From the NCBI GenBank assembly GCA_019246575.1, contig JAFAQG010000010.1, forward strand, positions 1-8,013: a stretch of DNA of 8,013 nt. Reading direction: 5' to 3'. Source of the stretch: Acidobacteriaceae bacterium (lineage in GTDB: Bacteria > Acidobacteriota > Terriglobia > Bryobacterales > Bryobacteraceae). The position numbers were made by a program, and so were the translations under genes. Below, one piece after another: positions 1-7,432 of the stretch (positions are counted from its first letter, which is position 1; the number at the start of each line of letters is the position of its first letter). Below the pieces are notes generated by a model. The model saw nothing but the letters and a program-made list of their open reading frames with translations, did not search any database and was not told where the DNA came from.

Positions 1-78
1 CTACCCTCGCGGGATCTGCGAATCATCGATATCATTTGCACCTGTGTATAAGGCAAACAACGTACCGAAAAGATACAA
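1..78 (-). CDS. Possible 25-residue peptide after the TPR-CHAT gene (tentative)
   Basis: Right after the TAG of the TPR-CHAT gene the minus strand carries GGAGAAGGAAATAG and then TTG at 78. The purine-rich stretch would make a good ribosome-binding site (AGGA about 6 bases before the TTG). The frame reads a short hydrophobic start (LYLFGTLFALYTG) followed by an acidic, polar tail (ANDIDDSQIPRG) and closes with TAG at bases 3-1. Against it are its small size, the rare start codon, and a competing reading. That competitor is an ATG at 35 in another frame, preceded by AGGTG, which stays open to the left edge (MISMIRRSREG) and could be the start of a further operon gene. Either, both or neither may be translated. 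Confidence 0.18.
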   Translation of the reverse strand: MYLFGTLFALYTGANDIDDSQIPRG

Positions 79-92
79 CTATTTCCTTCTCC

Positions 93-2954
93 CTACTGCT
101 CGGACATGCAAGCGTCGCCGATCAGCTTGAAAGGCGCCCAATAATACGGATGCGAGTAGCGCTCGCGCACTTGCAGCATAGCGCCGCGAAGTGCGTCGGC
201 CTTCCTGCAGCCGGCCTGCAGCTTCGAGTAAAACTGCTTCATAAACTCGGCTGTACTCCGATCATCGACATCCCAAAGAGACAACAACAATGACCGCGCG
301 CCGGCATACAAGAGCCCCCGAGTCAACCCAACGAGCTCATCGCCTGCGTCGATGGCGTTTAGACCAGTCACGCACCCGCTCAGGGTCAACAGATCTGCCG
401 GCAGATTCATATGGTACAGATCGAACAGATTGAGATAAGAATCGCCGAGGCGAATCGCCGAGAACATCGGACTGTCCCGCCGGAAGTATCCATGGCTGGC
501 AATGTGGATCAAGCGGCTGCGGCAACCTCTGGTTCTTAGCGCCTGCTCTGTCGCATCCCGTCCCAACAGTACTTCGGGTTCCGGCACTACTGCGGCCACT
601 GCGTCCACTTCTTCCCTGATGAACGGGGTTCTGTCGTCATCCACGCCGAGAATCAACGAGGGCCCCCGCTGCAACGACTGTTTGCGGCGCGCGTGAACGT
701 AAATGCTTGCACTCGGGGCGTATGAGATCGTAAATCTCTCCATCGCATACGCGCATCCGTTAAACAAGGCGTGGAACGGTAACGAATGCAGTGCGCCAGA
801 GGGAACGATGACGAGGTCTGTCACATGCAACCATTCTTCGAGCGGCGCAAATACGTACTCGTACAGCGCGGTAAGGTGTGCTTCGGTAGCTCGTATAAGC
901 GGCTCTCCGAATCGGGCAATGTAATCGCGGTCCAGGCGAAACTTCGAGAATTGGAAATCCAGCATCCTCAACCGTTGTCCGATTGAGGCAGCGCACGCCA
1001 GCGGAACAAGTGCGATGCCGTCGGCGCTCACGACCGCCGCAAACATTCGGTCCGCGAGAGAGAAATATTCCAGCAATGCCGTGCCGGACGGCAGAGACTG
1101 CCGGATCTCGTTCACAGTCGCGGCGCCGGATTCCCGTAGAGCCCCAACGACCCTCGAGGATGGCGGCGCTTCACGTATCAGCCGCAGTAATTTCCGCTCG
1201 CGTGCCTCGGCCTGAGCCCTTAATAATTTGATATTCTTCGCAGAAGTTGCTTCACCGGATAGTTGCTCTAACTCAATCCTGTGGTAATACCAGTTGAGTT
1301 CGCTTCGCAACTCGCGTATCTTCTTGTCTGTTTCGGTTTCTTCCCGCTCCTCACCTCGGATATCGGTTTTCCCCAGAATCAGATCCCGAAGCGTGCACGC
1401 CTTTGCCGCTTCGATGTACGACAGCGCTTCTTCCGCTTTTCCGTCTACGGACTTGCGATTCAAGCAGAGTTGGGTGAGGCGCGCGTAGACTTCCAACCTG
1501 TTGCGCATGAACCCGATCTTTAGTTCTTGCCGTTGTAAGCTGGTTCGCAGGGTTTCAAGCGCCCACCTTGCCGCCTGATACGACCCGTAACCCTGCTCCG
1601 GATACCCCGTCGCTTCCTGCGCCTGTCCTCGCAATAAGTGCGCCTCGTAGCAGAGTATCGGTGAATCCAAATGGTTCAGCCGTTCTAAGGCTTCCTCGCA
1701 CATGGCCGCGCATTCATTAAATTCCCCTGTTCGTAACTGTATGCGCGCGAGCAACAGCAGGCAGAATACATGTTTACTTGGTAAGTCGCTCGATACGAAA
1801 AACTTTGCAGCAGCCATACACAGACGGCGTGCTTCCGACAGCTCATTGTCATGTAGCAGCACCACTGCGCGGTACAAATCGATAAGAGACGGCCACACTT
1901 GGTTGTGCTCCGCACCGGCCATCTCCTTGGCTTTGGCGAACAACTCCGATGCGCGAGCTCCGTCCCCCTGGAGGCTAATCGCAATCGCCAGGTTGACAAG
2001 CGACCGGAACGCCTCATATCGAATGCCCAGCTCTTGGAAATGCTCGAAGCTGCTGTTCGCCATCTCGGCCGCCTCTTCGATGAGGCTTAATTCAAGATAG
2101 ATTTCCGACTGGTCTAAATCGCATAAGCTCAGGTGGTACTTGTCGCCCGTCGCGCGACACATCTCACGCGTCGATCGCAGCAACTCTAAGGCTCTCGTGT
2201 AATCGCCTCGCAGGTAGTAGAGGTAGGCAATGTTGTAATCGGCTTGCGCAACTAATAGCGGCATGTGCTGCTGTTCGCAAAATTGCCGCATCTCGCGATA
2301 CGTTTCCAATGCTCGCGGAAAGTCATCGAGCGCGATCAGGCACACCGCCATGTTGTGCAGCGCAACACCGATCGCCTCCATATCTTTGTGGGGCAGTAAT
2401 TCGCGGTACGCTCGCTCGTAAGCAGCGAATGCTTCTGCAAAACGATTTTGGCGGTGATAGATGTTCGCGAGGTTGATATCCAGCCGGGCAATCCGCGGCG
2501 AGTCCCCGATGGCGCGGAAGATTTCGCGGGCACGTCCCGCAGCGGTGAAGGCGCTTTCGTACTCGCCCAACAATGCGTATGACTGAAGCGAGCTGCTGAG
2601 CGTCCTCCCCACCTCGCTGACATTTCCGGCTTGCTCAAAATGCGTCCCGGCATCCTCGAACAAGGCGACGGCGGTCCTGCAATCGCCGTTCGGCCACACC
2701 GCGTTCGCTTTCGCTCTGAGGGCTCGGCCCAGCGCTTCATTGTCATTCAGTTCTCTCGCGATCACGACCGCGGCTTCCGCCAGTGACAGCGCCCTTCCAA
2801 CATCCACCCTCACCACACCGCGAACAGTCTCGGCAAGTTGTGCGACGACTTCAGTCCGGACCAGATCCGGGTACCGCGCGAGTAGAGCTTTGACATGTGC
2901 GTCGTCGCGAAGCTTGCCCAGTTCCAAACAAAGCTCTTCAGTAGGTTCGTCCAT
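93..2954 (-). CDS. TPR-repeat CHAT-domain protein, predicted caspase-like cysteine protease
   Basis: A 953-residue, apparently cytoplasmic protein with no signal peptide or membrane segment. Residues from about 50 to 500 are helical tetratricopeptide repeats with the usual small/aromatic pattern; clear examples are NLANIYHRQNRFAEAFAAYERA (161-182), NMAVCLIALDDFPRALETYR (201-220), NIAYLYYLRGDYTRALELLR (241-260) and LLARIQLRTGEFNECAAMCEEALE (401-424). A charged, probably coiled-coil stretch follows (about 530-595). The CHAT domain fills about 615-950: LVIVPSGALHSLPFHAL (714-730), ISYAPSASIY (743-752), HIASHGYF with predicted catalytic His821, LLTLSGCVTGLN with predicted nucleophile Cys861, and GLTRGLLYAGARSLLLSLWDVDD (876-898). 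Both catalytic residues are present, so it should be active. CHAT proteins are related to caspases and separase; TPR parts usually bind a partner. ATG 2954 is 6 bases after the sigma-factor stop, with a weak GGGGA upstream, suggesting coupled translation. Its target is unknown; the sigma factor is the obvious candidate. Confidence 0.92.
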   Translation of the reverse strand: MDEPTEELCLELGKLRDDAHVKALLARYPDLVRTEVVAQLAETVRGVVRVDVGRALSLAEAAVVIARELNDNEALGRALRAKANAVWPNGDCRTAVALFEDAGTHFEQAGNVSEVGRTLSSSLQSYALLGEYESAFTAAGRAREIFRAIGDSPRIARLDINLANIYHRQNRFAEAFAAYERAYRELLPHKDMEAIGVALHNMAVCLIALDDFPRALETYREMRQFCEQQHMPLLVAQADYNIAYLYYLRGDYTRALELLRSTREMCRATGDKYHLSLCDLDQSEIYLELSLIEEAAEMANSSFEHFQELGIRYEAFRSLVNLAIAISLQGDGARASELFAKAKEMAGAEHNQVWPSLIDLYRAVVLLHDNELSEARRLCMAAAKFFVSSDLPSKHVFCLLLLARIQLRTGEFNECAAMCEEALERLNHLDSPILCYEAHLLRGQAQEATGYPEQGYGSYQAARWALETLRTSLQRQELKIGFMRNRLEVYARLTQLCLNRKSVDGKAEEALSYIEAAKACTLRDLILGKTDIRGEEREETETDKKIRELRSELNWYYHRIELEQLSGEATSAKNIKLLRAQAEARERKLLRLIREAPPSSRVVGALRESGAATVNEIRQSLPSGTALLEYFSLADRMFAAVVSADGIALVPLACAASIGQRLRMLDFQFSKFRLDRDYIARFGEPLIRATEAHLTALYEYVFAPLEEWLHVTDLVIVPSGALHSLPFHALFNGCAYAMERFTISYAPSASIYVHARRKQSLQRGPSLILGVDDDRTPFIREEVDAVAAVVPEPEVLLGRDATEQALRTRGCRSRLIHIASHGYFRRDSPMFSAIRLGDSYLNLFDLYHMNLPADLLTLSGCVTGLNAIDAGDELVGLTRGLLYAGARSLLLSLWDVDDRSTAEFMKQFYSKLQAGCRKADALRGAMLQVRERYSHPYYWAPFKLIGDACMSEQ

Positions 2955-2960
2955 CGCGTT

Positions 2961-3551
2961 TCAACGGAATCCCCTCTTTTCTAGCGCCCGTCTTAACTTC
3001 TTGAGACACCGCATCCGTGTGGCTCCCATTGAGCCCCTTGCGATTCCCAGCATCTTTGCTGCGGTGTCATATGGAACCGGCGGATCCTCAAAAAACAGGA
3101 ATTGAACCAGCCGCCTGCAAGCTCGCGACAACTCAGATACGGCTTCGCGCACCAGTTGTTCCGCCTCTAGCTCTTCCACCAACTTGCTTGTGTGATCGCC
3201 CGTCTCGATTAGCAGTGTTTCCTCTTCCTGGGCCGGCGGCACGTTCCTTTGCTGTTCTCGCCTGAATCGAATGCATTGGTGCGTGGTCACACGTATTAAC
3301 CACGCGGCGAGCGCCCGCGGCTCTCGTATGTGCGAGAGTTCCCGAAGCAAGGTCAGGCACACCGACTGAAATATCTCGGCTGCATCGGCCCGCGAAAAGC
3401 CACTCTTCACCGCCACCGAAAAAATCAGATTCTTGTATTTGTCGATAAGCTCCGACCAGGTCTGTTGATCGCCGCTGAGGCAGTGCTGAACCAGAATCTC
3501 GTCCTGGCTCGACTCGAGTAACCGTTCCCACGTTCCAGAAGGCGCGCTCAT
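2961..3551 (-). CDS. ECF-like RNA polymerase sigma factor (sigma-70 family, regions 2 and 4)
   Basis: This is a 196-residue transcription initiation factor predicted to direct RNA polymerase to a special promoter set. Region 2 spans about 17-98: the core-binding part DEILVQHCLSGDQQTW and FSVAVKSGFSRADAAEIFQS, then the -10 recognition part RALAAWLIRVTTHQCIRFRR. A polar, acidic linker follows (about 99-133, with PPAQEEETLLIETGDH). Region 4 spans about 135-190 and carries a helix-turn-helix in YDTAAKMLGIARGSMGATRMRCLKKLRR, where most ECF factors have an LGIxxGTVxSR-type sequence. The GSMGATR form resembles the GSIGPTR type found in some ECF lineages. There is no region 1, region 3 or C-terminal fusion. 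No anti-sigma factor lies next to it; the following gene is a TPR-CHAT protein 6 bases away. It could control its own operon, but I found no convincing ECF-type promoter (AAC-containing -35) in the window. Confidence 0.88.
   Translation of the reverse strand: MSAPSGTWERLLESSQDEILVQHCLSGDQQTWSELIDKYKNLIFSVAVKSGFSRADAAEIFQSVCLTLLRELSHIREPRALAAWLIRVTTHQCIRFRREQQRNVPPAQEEETLLIETGDHTSKLVEELEAEQLVREAVSELSRACRRLVQFLFFEDPPVPYDTAAKMLGIARGSMGATRMRCLKKLRRALEKRGFR
3548..3551 (-). other. ATGA stop/start overlap joining binding-protein and sigma-factor genes
   Basis: The TGA that ends the solute-binding protein (3550-3548) shares bases with the ATG that starts the sigma factor (3551-3549). Such 4-base overlaps usually mean that ribosomes finishing the first gene re-initiate on the second. 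The bases before the ATG (GAGCACAG) offer only a weak ribosome-binding site, so sigma-factor translation probably depends on this coupling. Confidence 0.85.
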
Positions 3552-5362
3552 CTGTGCTCAGTCGGTTTCTGCCGGACACGGAAGAAGAGCTCATCGGCAT
3601 TCCAGAGTGTATAGTTGCGGAGAATTGCCGGCTTGAAATTTCCGATCTCTTCTTTAGCGCCGACAAGGATGTTCGGGCTGATCAGGAAAATAACAGGCAT
3701 GTTTTCGGCAATAAGCTCCTGAACACGATCAAACATCCGTCGCCGTTCGGCGTAAGTTACGGCGCTTAGTTGAGCTTCCATCAGGCGGTCAACCTCCTGC
3801 TGCCACGCATCCTCGACGTGTGATCTTAGACGCCACACGTGTGCGCTTCCGTTCGAACGCAAAACGTTTATTTCGGAATTCGGATCGGCATCATCATCAG
3901 CAAGGGCCATAATGGCTGCTTCATAGTTAAAGGTTGTAAAAATTCGATCCAGAAGACTGTGAAACTCGAGTGGAATCAGGTTAACTTCTATTCCAAGCTC
4001 TTTCAAATCCTGCTGCGCTATTGTTGCGATTTGCGCCTGCTCGGTATTACGGCCGTTGTACATGAGCGCGAATTTGACAGGGTTTCCGCCAGAATCGCTC
4101 AAAACTCCGTCCTTTGTCCACGAAAATCGGGCGTGCTTCAGAATCTCCCGTGCTCGCACCAGCGAGTGCAGAGGCGGCGGTATATTCGCGTCGAGCCATA
4201 ATTTGTTCCCGGCGGTTACTTGTACTGAAATTGGACACGCCCGTCCGCGAAACGCCAGGCGCACAATGCCGTCACGATCGATCGCGCTCGAGATCGCCTG
4301 CCGGAAAGCAAGCTGTCGAAACCAAAGCTGCTTAGCAATTATCGATGAATGACCCTGAGGCTCTAATTCGTTTAGGTTGAAAACCACGAAATCGTATTGA
4401 AGACTTGGTCCAAGATCATAAAGCCGGAAGCGCTTTCGCTGTTGCTCTTTCTCAAGCAGCCCATAATCAGCTGCGTTGAGCCGGCTGATGACTGACGTTT
4501 CGCCGGCCTCGAACCGAATAGCCTCTGCATCTGCGTTCGCCACGAATATGGATTCAATTCCGTCCAAATACGGCAATCGATTCCCCTGGGCGTCGCGTTT
4601 CCAATAATTGGGATTTCGCTCGAGCTCGATACTCTGCCCGGGCATGTACCGCTTCAACTGAAACGGACCCAACCCGGCCATCTGTCTCGGTGCGGTATTC
4701 AAGCCCCAGGCTTTCGACAATTCACCGGAATTAAAGGTCGGTTGAAGGAGATGTCGTGGCAGCATTGCGATGCTGTCAAATAGGCGCTCGGCAGCGGCGT
4801 ACGGCTTAGCCAGCGTAAACAGGACTGTGTACCGATCGAGCTTTTCAACACTGATCGGCGTGCCTGAAATGATCAATAGATCTCTTTGCGATGAGTTCGT
4901 TCGTTTATCGAGATATGCCTGAAATGTAAAGAGCACATCCTCGGCGTCAAACGGATACCCATCCGAGAAACGGATGCCGCGACGCAGATGCACGGTGTAC
5001 CGCCGCCGGTCCGGCGATACCTCGAACGATTTCGCAAGTGCAAGTTCTGGGACTTGTGTGTAGCGATTAATGTGAATCAAGTCTGCGTTTAGCAGACCAA
5101 TAATGTCCCTCGAGTTTGTATCCGAGGCAGTTAATGGATTGAAGGTCGCAGGCTCCGCCCTCTGTGAGATGACGAGGGTACCGCCGCATGCGCCTGCGCT
5201 GGTCGCGGTGACCAGCATCTCGGATTCCGCGCTGTCGGGAATACTTACGCAGCCACGAGCTAAAGAGGAGCTGGCCGGATCCGATGCAAACACGCAAGCT
5301 AACGCTGAAAACGTAGAGAAATGAACTACAAGCCGCGTTGCGATTCGAGTTTTCAGACGCAT
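3548..5362 (-). CDS. Extracytoplasmic solute-binding protein family 5 (peptide/nickel-type ABC transporter)
   Basis: This exported protein would catch the substrate and hand it to the two permeases. From ATG 5362 it has 604 residues, within the range for family 5 proteins. The N-terminus is a signal peptide: basic MRLKTRIATR, a hydrophobic stretch to about residue 25, and a signal peptidase I-like site VFA|SDP at 24-27. Cys23 (ALAC) is a weak lipobox, so a lipid anchor is possible but less likely. The mature protein opens with GGTLVISQRAEPATFNPL, then SFEVSPDRRRYTVHLRRG and IRFSDGYPFDAEDVLFTF, the family signature region (112-147). The C-terminus contains MPVIFLISPN and YTLWNADELFF, also typical. 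The frame runs upstream to an ATG at 5533, but that would add 57 hydrophilic residues in front of the signal peptide and overlap the permease gene by 88 bases, so I rejected it. The last bases overlap the sigma-factor start. The ligand is unknown. Confidence 0.93.
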   Translation of the reverse strand: MRLKTRIATRLVVHFSTFSALACVFASDPASSSLARGCVSIPDSAESEMLVTATSAGACGGTLVISQRAEPATFNPLTASDTNSRDIIGLLNADLIHINRYTQVPELALAKSFEVSPDRRRYTVHLRRGIRFSDGYPFDAEDVLFTFQAYLDKRTNSSQRDLLIISGTPISVEKLDRYTVLFTLAKPYAAAERLFDSIAMLPRHLLQPTFNSGELSKAWGLNTAPRQMAGLGPFQLKRYMPGQSIELERNPNYWKRDAQGNRLPYLDGIESIFVANADAEAIRFEAGETSVISRLNAADYGLLEKEQQRKRFRLYDLGPSLQYDFVVFNLNELEPQGHSSIIAKQLWFRQLAFRQAISSAIDRDGIVRLAFRGRACPISVQVTAGNKLWLDANIPPPLHSLVRAREILKHARFSWTKDGVLSDSGGNPVKFALMYNGRNTEQAQIATIAQQDLKELGIEVNLIPLEFHSLLDRIFTTFNYEAAIMALADDDADPNSEINVLRSNGSAHVWRLRSHVEDAWQQEVDRLMEAQLSAVTYAERRRMFDRVQELIAENMPVIFLISPNILVGAKEEIGNFKPAILRNYTLWNADELFFRVRQKPTEHR

Positions 5363-5445
5363 AACGGCGTCGCCGGGACCAAATCTAAATCTATTTTCAA
5401 GCTTAGTCAACTTTGGAATGCGGATATCAGAAAAACTGAAAATAT
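5363..5445 (-). promoter_or_regulatory. AT-rich gap with candidate sigma-70-type promoter before the binding-protein gene
   Basis: This is the only sizeable gap in the gene cluster. On the minus strand TTGACT (5410-5405) lies exactly 17 bases before TAGATT (5387-5382), a 5/6 and a 4/6 match to the -35 and -10 consensus. The predicted transcription start is near 5375, which would leave only about a dozen leader bases before the ATG at 5362. A short inverted repeat, CGGCG-A-CGCCG, sits just before that ATG and may fold over the start; no Shine-Dalgarno sequence is visible there. A separate promoter would let the binding protein, sigma factor and TPR-CHAT gene be made in greater amount than the membrane subunits. 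AT-rich gaps often yield such matches by chance, so confidence is modest. Confidence 0.35.
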
Positions 5446-6462
5446 TCAGCTGGTAAATGCGTAACGGGAGAAGAGTCTCTGGTACGCCAATAAGACCGCC
5501 GCTAGCGCGAGCGCGGGAGCAAACATCCACCAATCGCTTTCAAGAACCGAATACTCCTGTAGGGCGGCGAGCATGTTGCCCCAGCTCGAAGCCGGCTCAC
5601 CGATCCCCAGCCCGAAGAACGACAGCATTACCTCAGCGACGATGTACTGCGGGATCAGGAGAGCGGCTTGGGTCACCGCCACGCTCCTGGCCTGCGGCAG
5701 AATATGCACTCTTAACAGGTAGGCATCGGTTGCTCCAAATGCCCTCGCCGCGTGGACGTACTCGCGTTCTTTCGCGCTCAACACAACCCCGCGAATCAGG
5801 CGGGCCGGCCGTGCCCAGCCGAGTAGCCCGAGAAGGGTGATTAGCAGCACAAAAATGGTGGTCGCATTGATATGCAGAGGAAGACAGGCCCGAATCGTGA
5901 GAAGAAGGTAAAGCCAAGGCATCGCCATGAAGATTTCGGCGGTTCGCATGACCGCCTCGTCCACCCATCCTGCAAAGTAACCCGCCATGCCTCCGAGCAG
6001 TAGCCCCAAACTCAGCGAAACGGCGGTGGCGAAGAGTCCGGAAAACAATGAGGTGCGACCTCCGTACAGCAGACGGGAGAATTCATCGCGCCCGTAACCA
6101 TCGGTTCCCATGACGAAAAAACGGCCGGGGCCATCTGCGCCGAAAAAATGACGCCGGCAAGCGAATAGCCCGCACAAACTGTATTCAGCGCCGTTCACGA
6201 AGAAACGAATCGGAATGCGGACGGTCCGGTCCTCTTGGTAATCGCCTGGGCCGCCGCTTGTCCCTTTCCAGCCGTATACAAAAGGCCGGAGGTGCAATCT
6301 GTTCCCCGCGTCGACAAATCGAATACGGCTCGGGGGCGCAAACGTCAGCATTCGATGTTGCGCTTCGGGATCATAGGGCGCGAAAAATCCGGCGAACAGC
6401 ACCACTCCGTGGAAGGCAACGAGACCGGCCGCCGCTATTCGACGCTTGTTCAGCAGACTCAC
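5446..6462 (-). CDS. DppC/OppC-family peptide ABC transporter permease with enlarged periplasmic insert
   Basis: This is the second membrane subunit, partner of the DppB-like protein. From the preferred start it is 338 residues. TM1 is at about 9-28 and ends FFAPYDPEAQHR. The family motif MGTDGYGRDEFSRLLYGGRTSL is at 118-139, followed by hydrophobic helices. The EAA loop EYVHAARAFGATDAYLLRVHILP is at 234-256, then FFGLGIGEPASSWGNML at 282-298. About 90 residues separate APY from GTD, where E. coli DppC has about 30. The extra part (about 38-116) is soluble in character and should face the periplasm. I chose GTG at 6462, one base after the TAG of the previous gene, because it gives MSLLNKRR directly before TM1. 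An upstream ATG at 6507 would add 15 residues (MCFCTQRIRAFEQSR) and overlap the previous gene by 44 bases; it remains possible. The gene ends with TGA at 5446. Confidence 0.92.
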   Translation of the reverse strand: MSLLNKRRIAAAGLVAFHGVVLFAGFFAPYDPEAQHRMLTFAPPSRIRFVDAGNRLHLRPFVYGWKGTSGGPGDYQEDRTVRIPIRFFVNGAEYSLCGLFACRRHFFGADGPGRFFVMGTDGYGRDEFSRLLYGGRTSLFSGLFATAVSLSLGLLLGGMAGYFAGWVDEAVMRTAEIFMAMPWLYLLLTIRACLPLHINATTIFVLLITLLGLLGWARPARLIRGVVLSAKEREYVHAARAFGATDAYLLRVHILPQARSVAVTQAALLIPQYIVAEVMLSFFGLGIGEPASSWGNMLAALQEYSVLESDWWMFAPALALAAVLLAYQRLFSRYAFTS

Positions 6463-6463
6463 T

Positions 6464-7429
6464 CTACTTTGCTCGAATGCGCGGATCCGTTGCGTACAAA
6501 AGCACATCCGCGATCAGGTTGCCGGCAATCAGAAACGCTGTTGCAAGCACGGTTGAATCAATCACCAGGAAGAAATCGCGCCGGAGAATTGCTTCCAGCA
6601 ATAATTGCCCGACGCCCGGCCAACTGAACATTGCCTCGACCAGCAGCGACGAGCTGATCAACAGCCCGATGGAAATTCCGAGCAGCGAGATTAGCGGATT
6701 CGCTGCTGCGGGAAGCGCATGGCGAATCACGATGCGTGAAAACGAGAGTCCGTGTGCCTCAGCCGCTGTAATGAAAGGCGACTTCAGAACCTCAGACAGT
6801 GCCGCACGAATATGAGACGCGATGAAGGGCATTAGCCCGGCGGCCAAGCACAATGCGGGAAGCACCAGATGAGCTGCCAAGTCCTTCATCCTTGCCCAAA
6901 GGTCTAGGTCTGAAGCGCCGGCCGACATCATCCCGCCCGTCGGAAAAAATCCGGTGCGTACCGCAAACAGCAACAGTAGGAGTGCGAGTACCAGTTCAGG
7001 TACAGCCAGCAAAATCGAACTGCTGCCGTCGATCACGAGGCGCGTCCAGATGCCCGGCCGCACCGCGGCACAGATACCCGCGATCAACGACATGACCCAC
7101 GCCAACGAGGTGGCACTTGCGGTCAACAGCAGCGTGTTTCGAGCTCTCGGCCAAATGATTGGGCCCGCTGGACTGTTGTAGGCGAAAGAAAATCCGCCCT
7201 CGCCTCGGAGAGCCGACTCGAGCCAAACCACATATCGCACCGCCAAAGGCCGGTTCAGCCCGTGTTGCAATCGCAACGCTTCGACGGTATTTGCCGAGAT
7301 CGCGGGATCCAGCCTCATCACATCGAAGTAATCGCCTCGCGTCAGGCCTACAACGAGGAAGGCCAGCATTGAGGAACCAATCAGCAGCACAATGCTGTTT
7401 CCGAACCGGCGAAAGATGAAGCGCACCAC
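6464..7429 (-). CDS. DppB/OppB-family peptide ABC transporter permease
   Basis: This is the first of two inner-membrane subunits that would form the pore of a peptide-type importer. The 321 residues match the usual DppB length. There is an N-terminal membrane segment (about 10-30), then the periplasmic LQHGLNRPLAVRYVVWL stretch typical of this family. A group of hydrophobic helices follows from about residue 98 on. The EAA loop that docks on the ATPase is at about 219-241 (AAEAHGLSFSRIVIRHALP), followed by the family signature FSWPGVGQLLLEAILRRD (268-285). The start is GTG at 7429, and the second codon is also GTG. An in-frame TGA, which is the stop of the ATPase gene, lies two codons upstream, so no longer start is possible. 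I see no strong ribosome-binding site; translation probably depends on coupling to the ATPase gene. The substrate cannot be read from the sequence: peptides are the default guess, but this family also carries nickel, sugars and other solutes. Confidence 0.93.
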   Translation of the reverse strand: MVRFIFRRFGNSIVLLIGSSMLAFLVVGLTRGDYFDVMRLDPAISANTVEALRLQHGLNRPLAVRYVVWLESALRGEGGFSFAYNSPAGPIIWPRARNTLLLTASATSLAWVMSLIAGICAAVRPGIWTRLVIDGSSSILLAVPELVLALLLLLFAVRTGFFPTGGMMSAGASDLDLWARMKDLAAHLVLPALCLAAGLMPFIASHIRAALSEVLKSPFITAAEAHGLSFSRIVIRHALPAAANPLISLLGISIGLLISSSLLVEAMFSWPGVGQLLLEAILRRDFFLVIDSTVLATAFLIAGNLIADVLLYATDPRIRAK

Positions 7430-7432
7430 TGG

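Noticed and set aside
1..92. Rho-independent terminator after the TPR-CHAT gene
   Set aside because: Only a 3-base stem (CCC-GCGA-GGG) and no T-run is present, so the transcript may continue to the left of the window.
3133..3666. A 177-codon minus-strand frame across the sigma-factor start
   Set aside because: It overlaps the sigma factor and the binding protein in another phase, has an arginine/serine-rich composition without any recognisable domain, and is explained as a shadow.
5363..5533. Longer start (ATG 5533) for the solute-binding protein
   Set aside because: It would put 57 hydrophilic residues in front of a clear signal peptide and overlap the permease gene by 88 bases. The ATG at 5362 starts exactly at the basic end of the signal peptide.
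6463..6507. Longer start (ATG 6507) for the DppC-like permease
   Set aside because: It adds an atypical 15-residue leader and a 44-base overlap. The GTG at 6462 follows the previous stop closely and starts just before TM1. I prefer the shorter form but cannot exclude the longer one.
6258..6815. A 185-codon plus-strand frame opposite the permeases
   Set aside because: It lies fully antisense to two well-supported membrane proteins and has the low-complexity Ser/Arg/Ala composition of an antisense shadow. The other plus-strand frames (for example 1702-2100 and 7521-7952) were rejected for the same reason.
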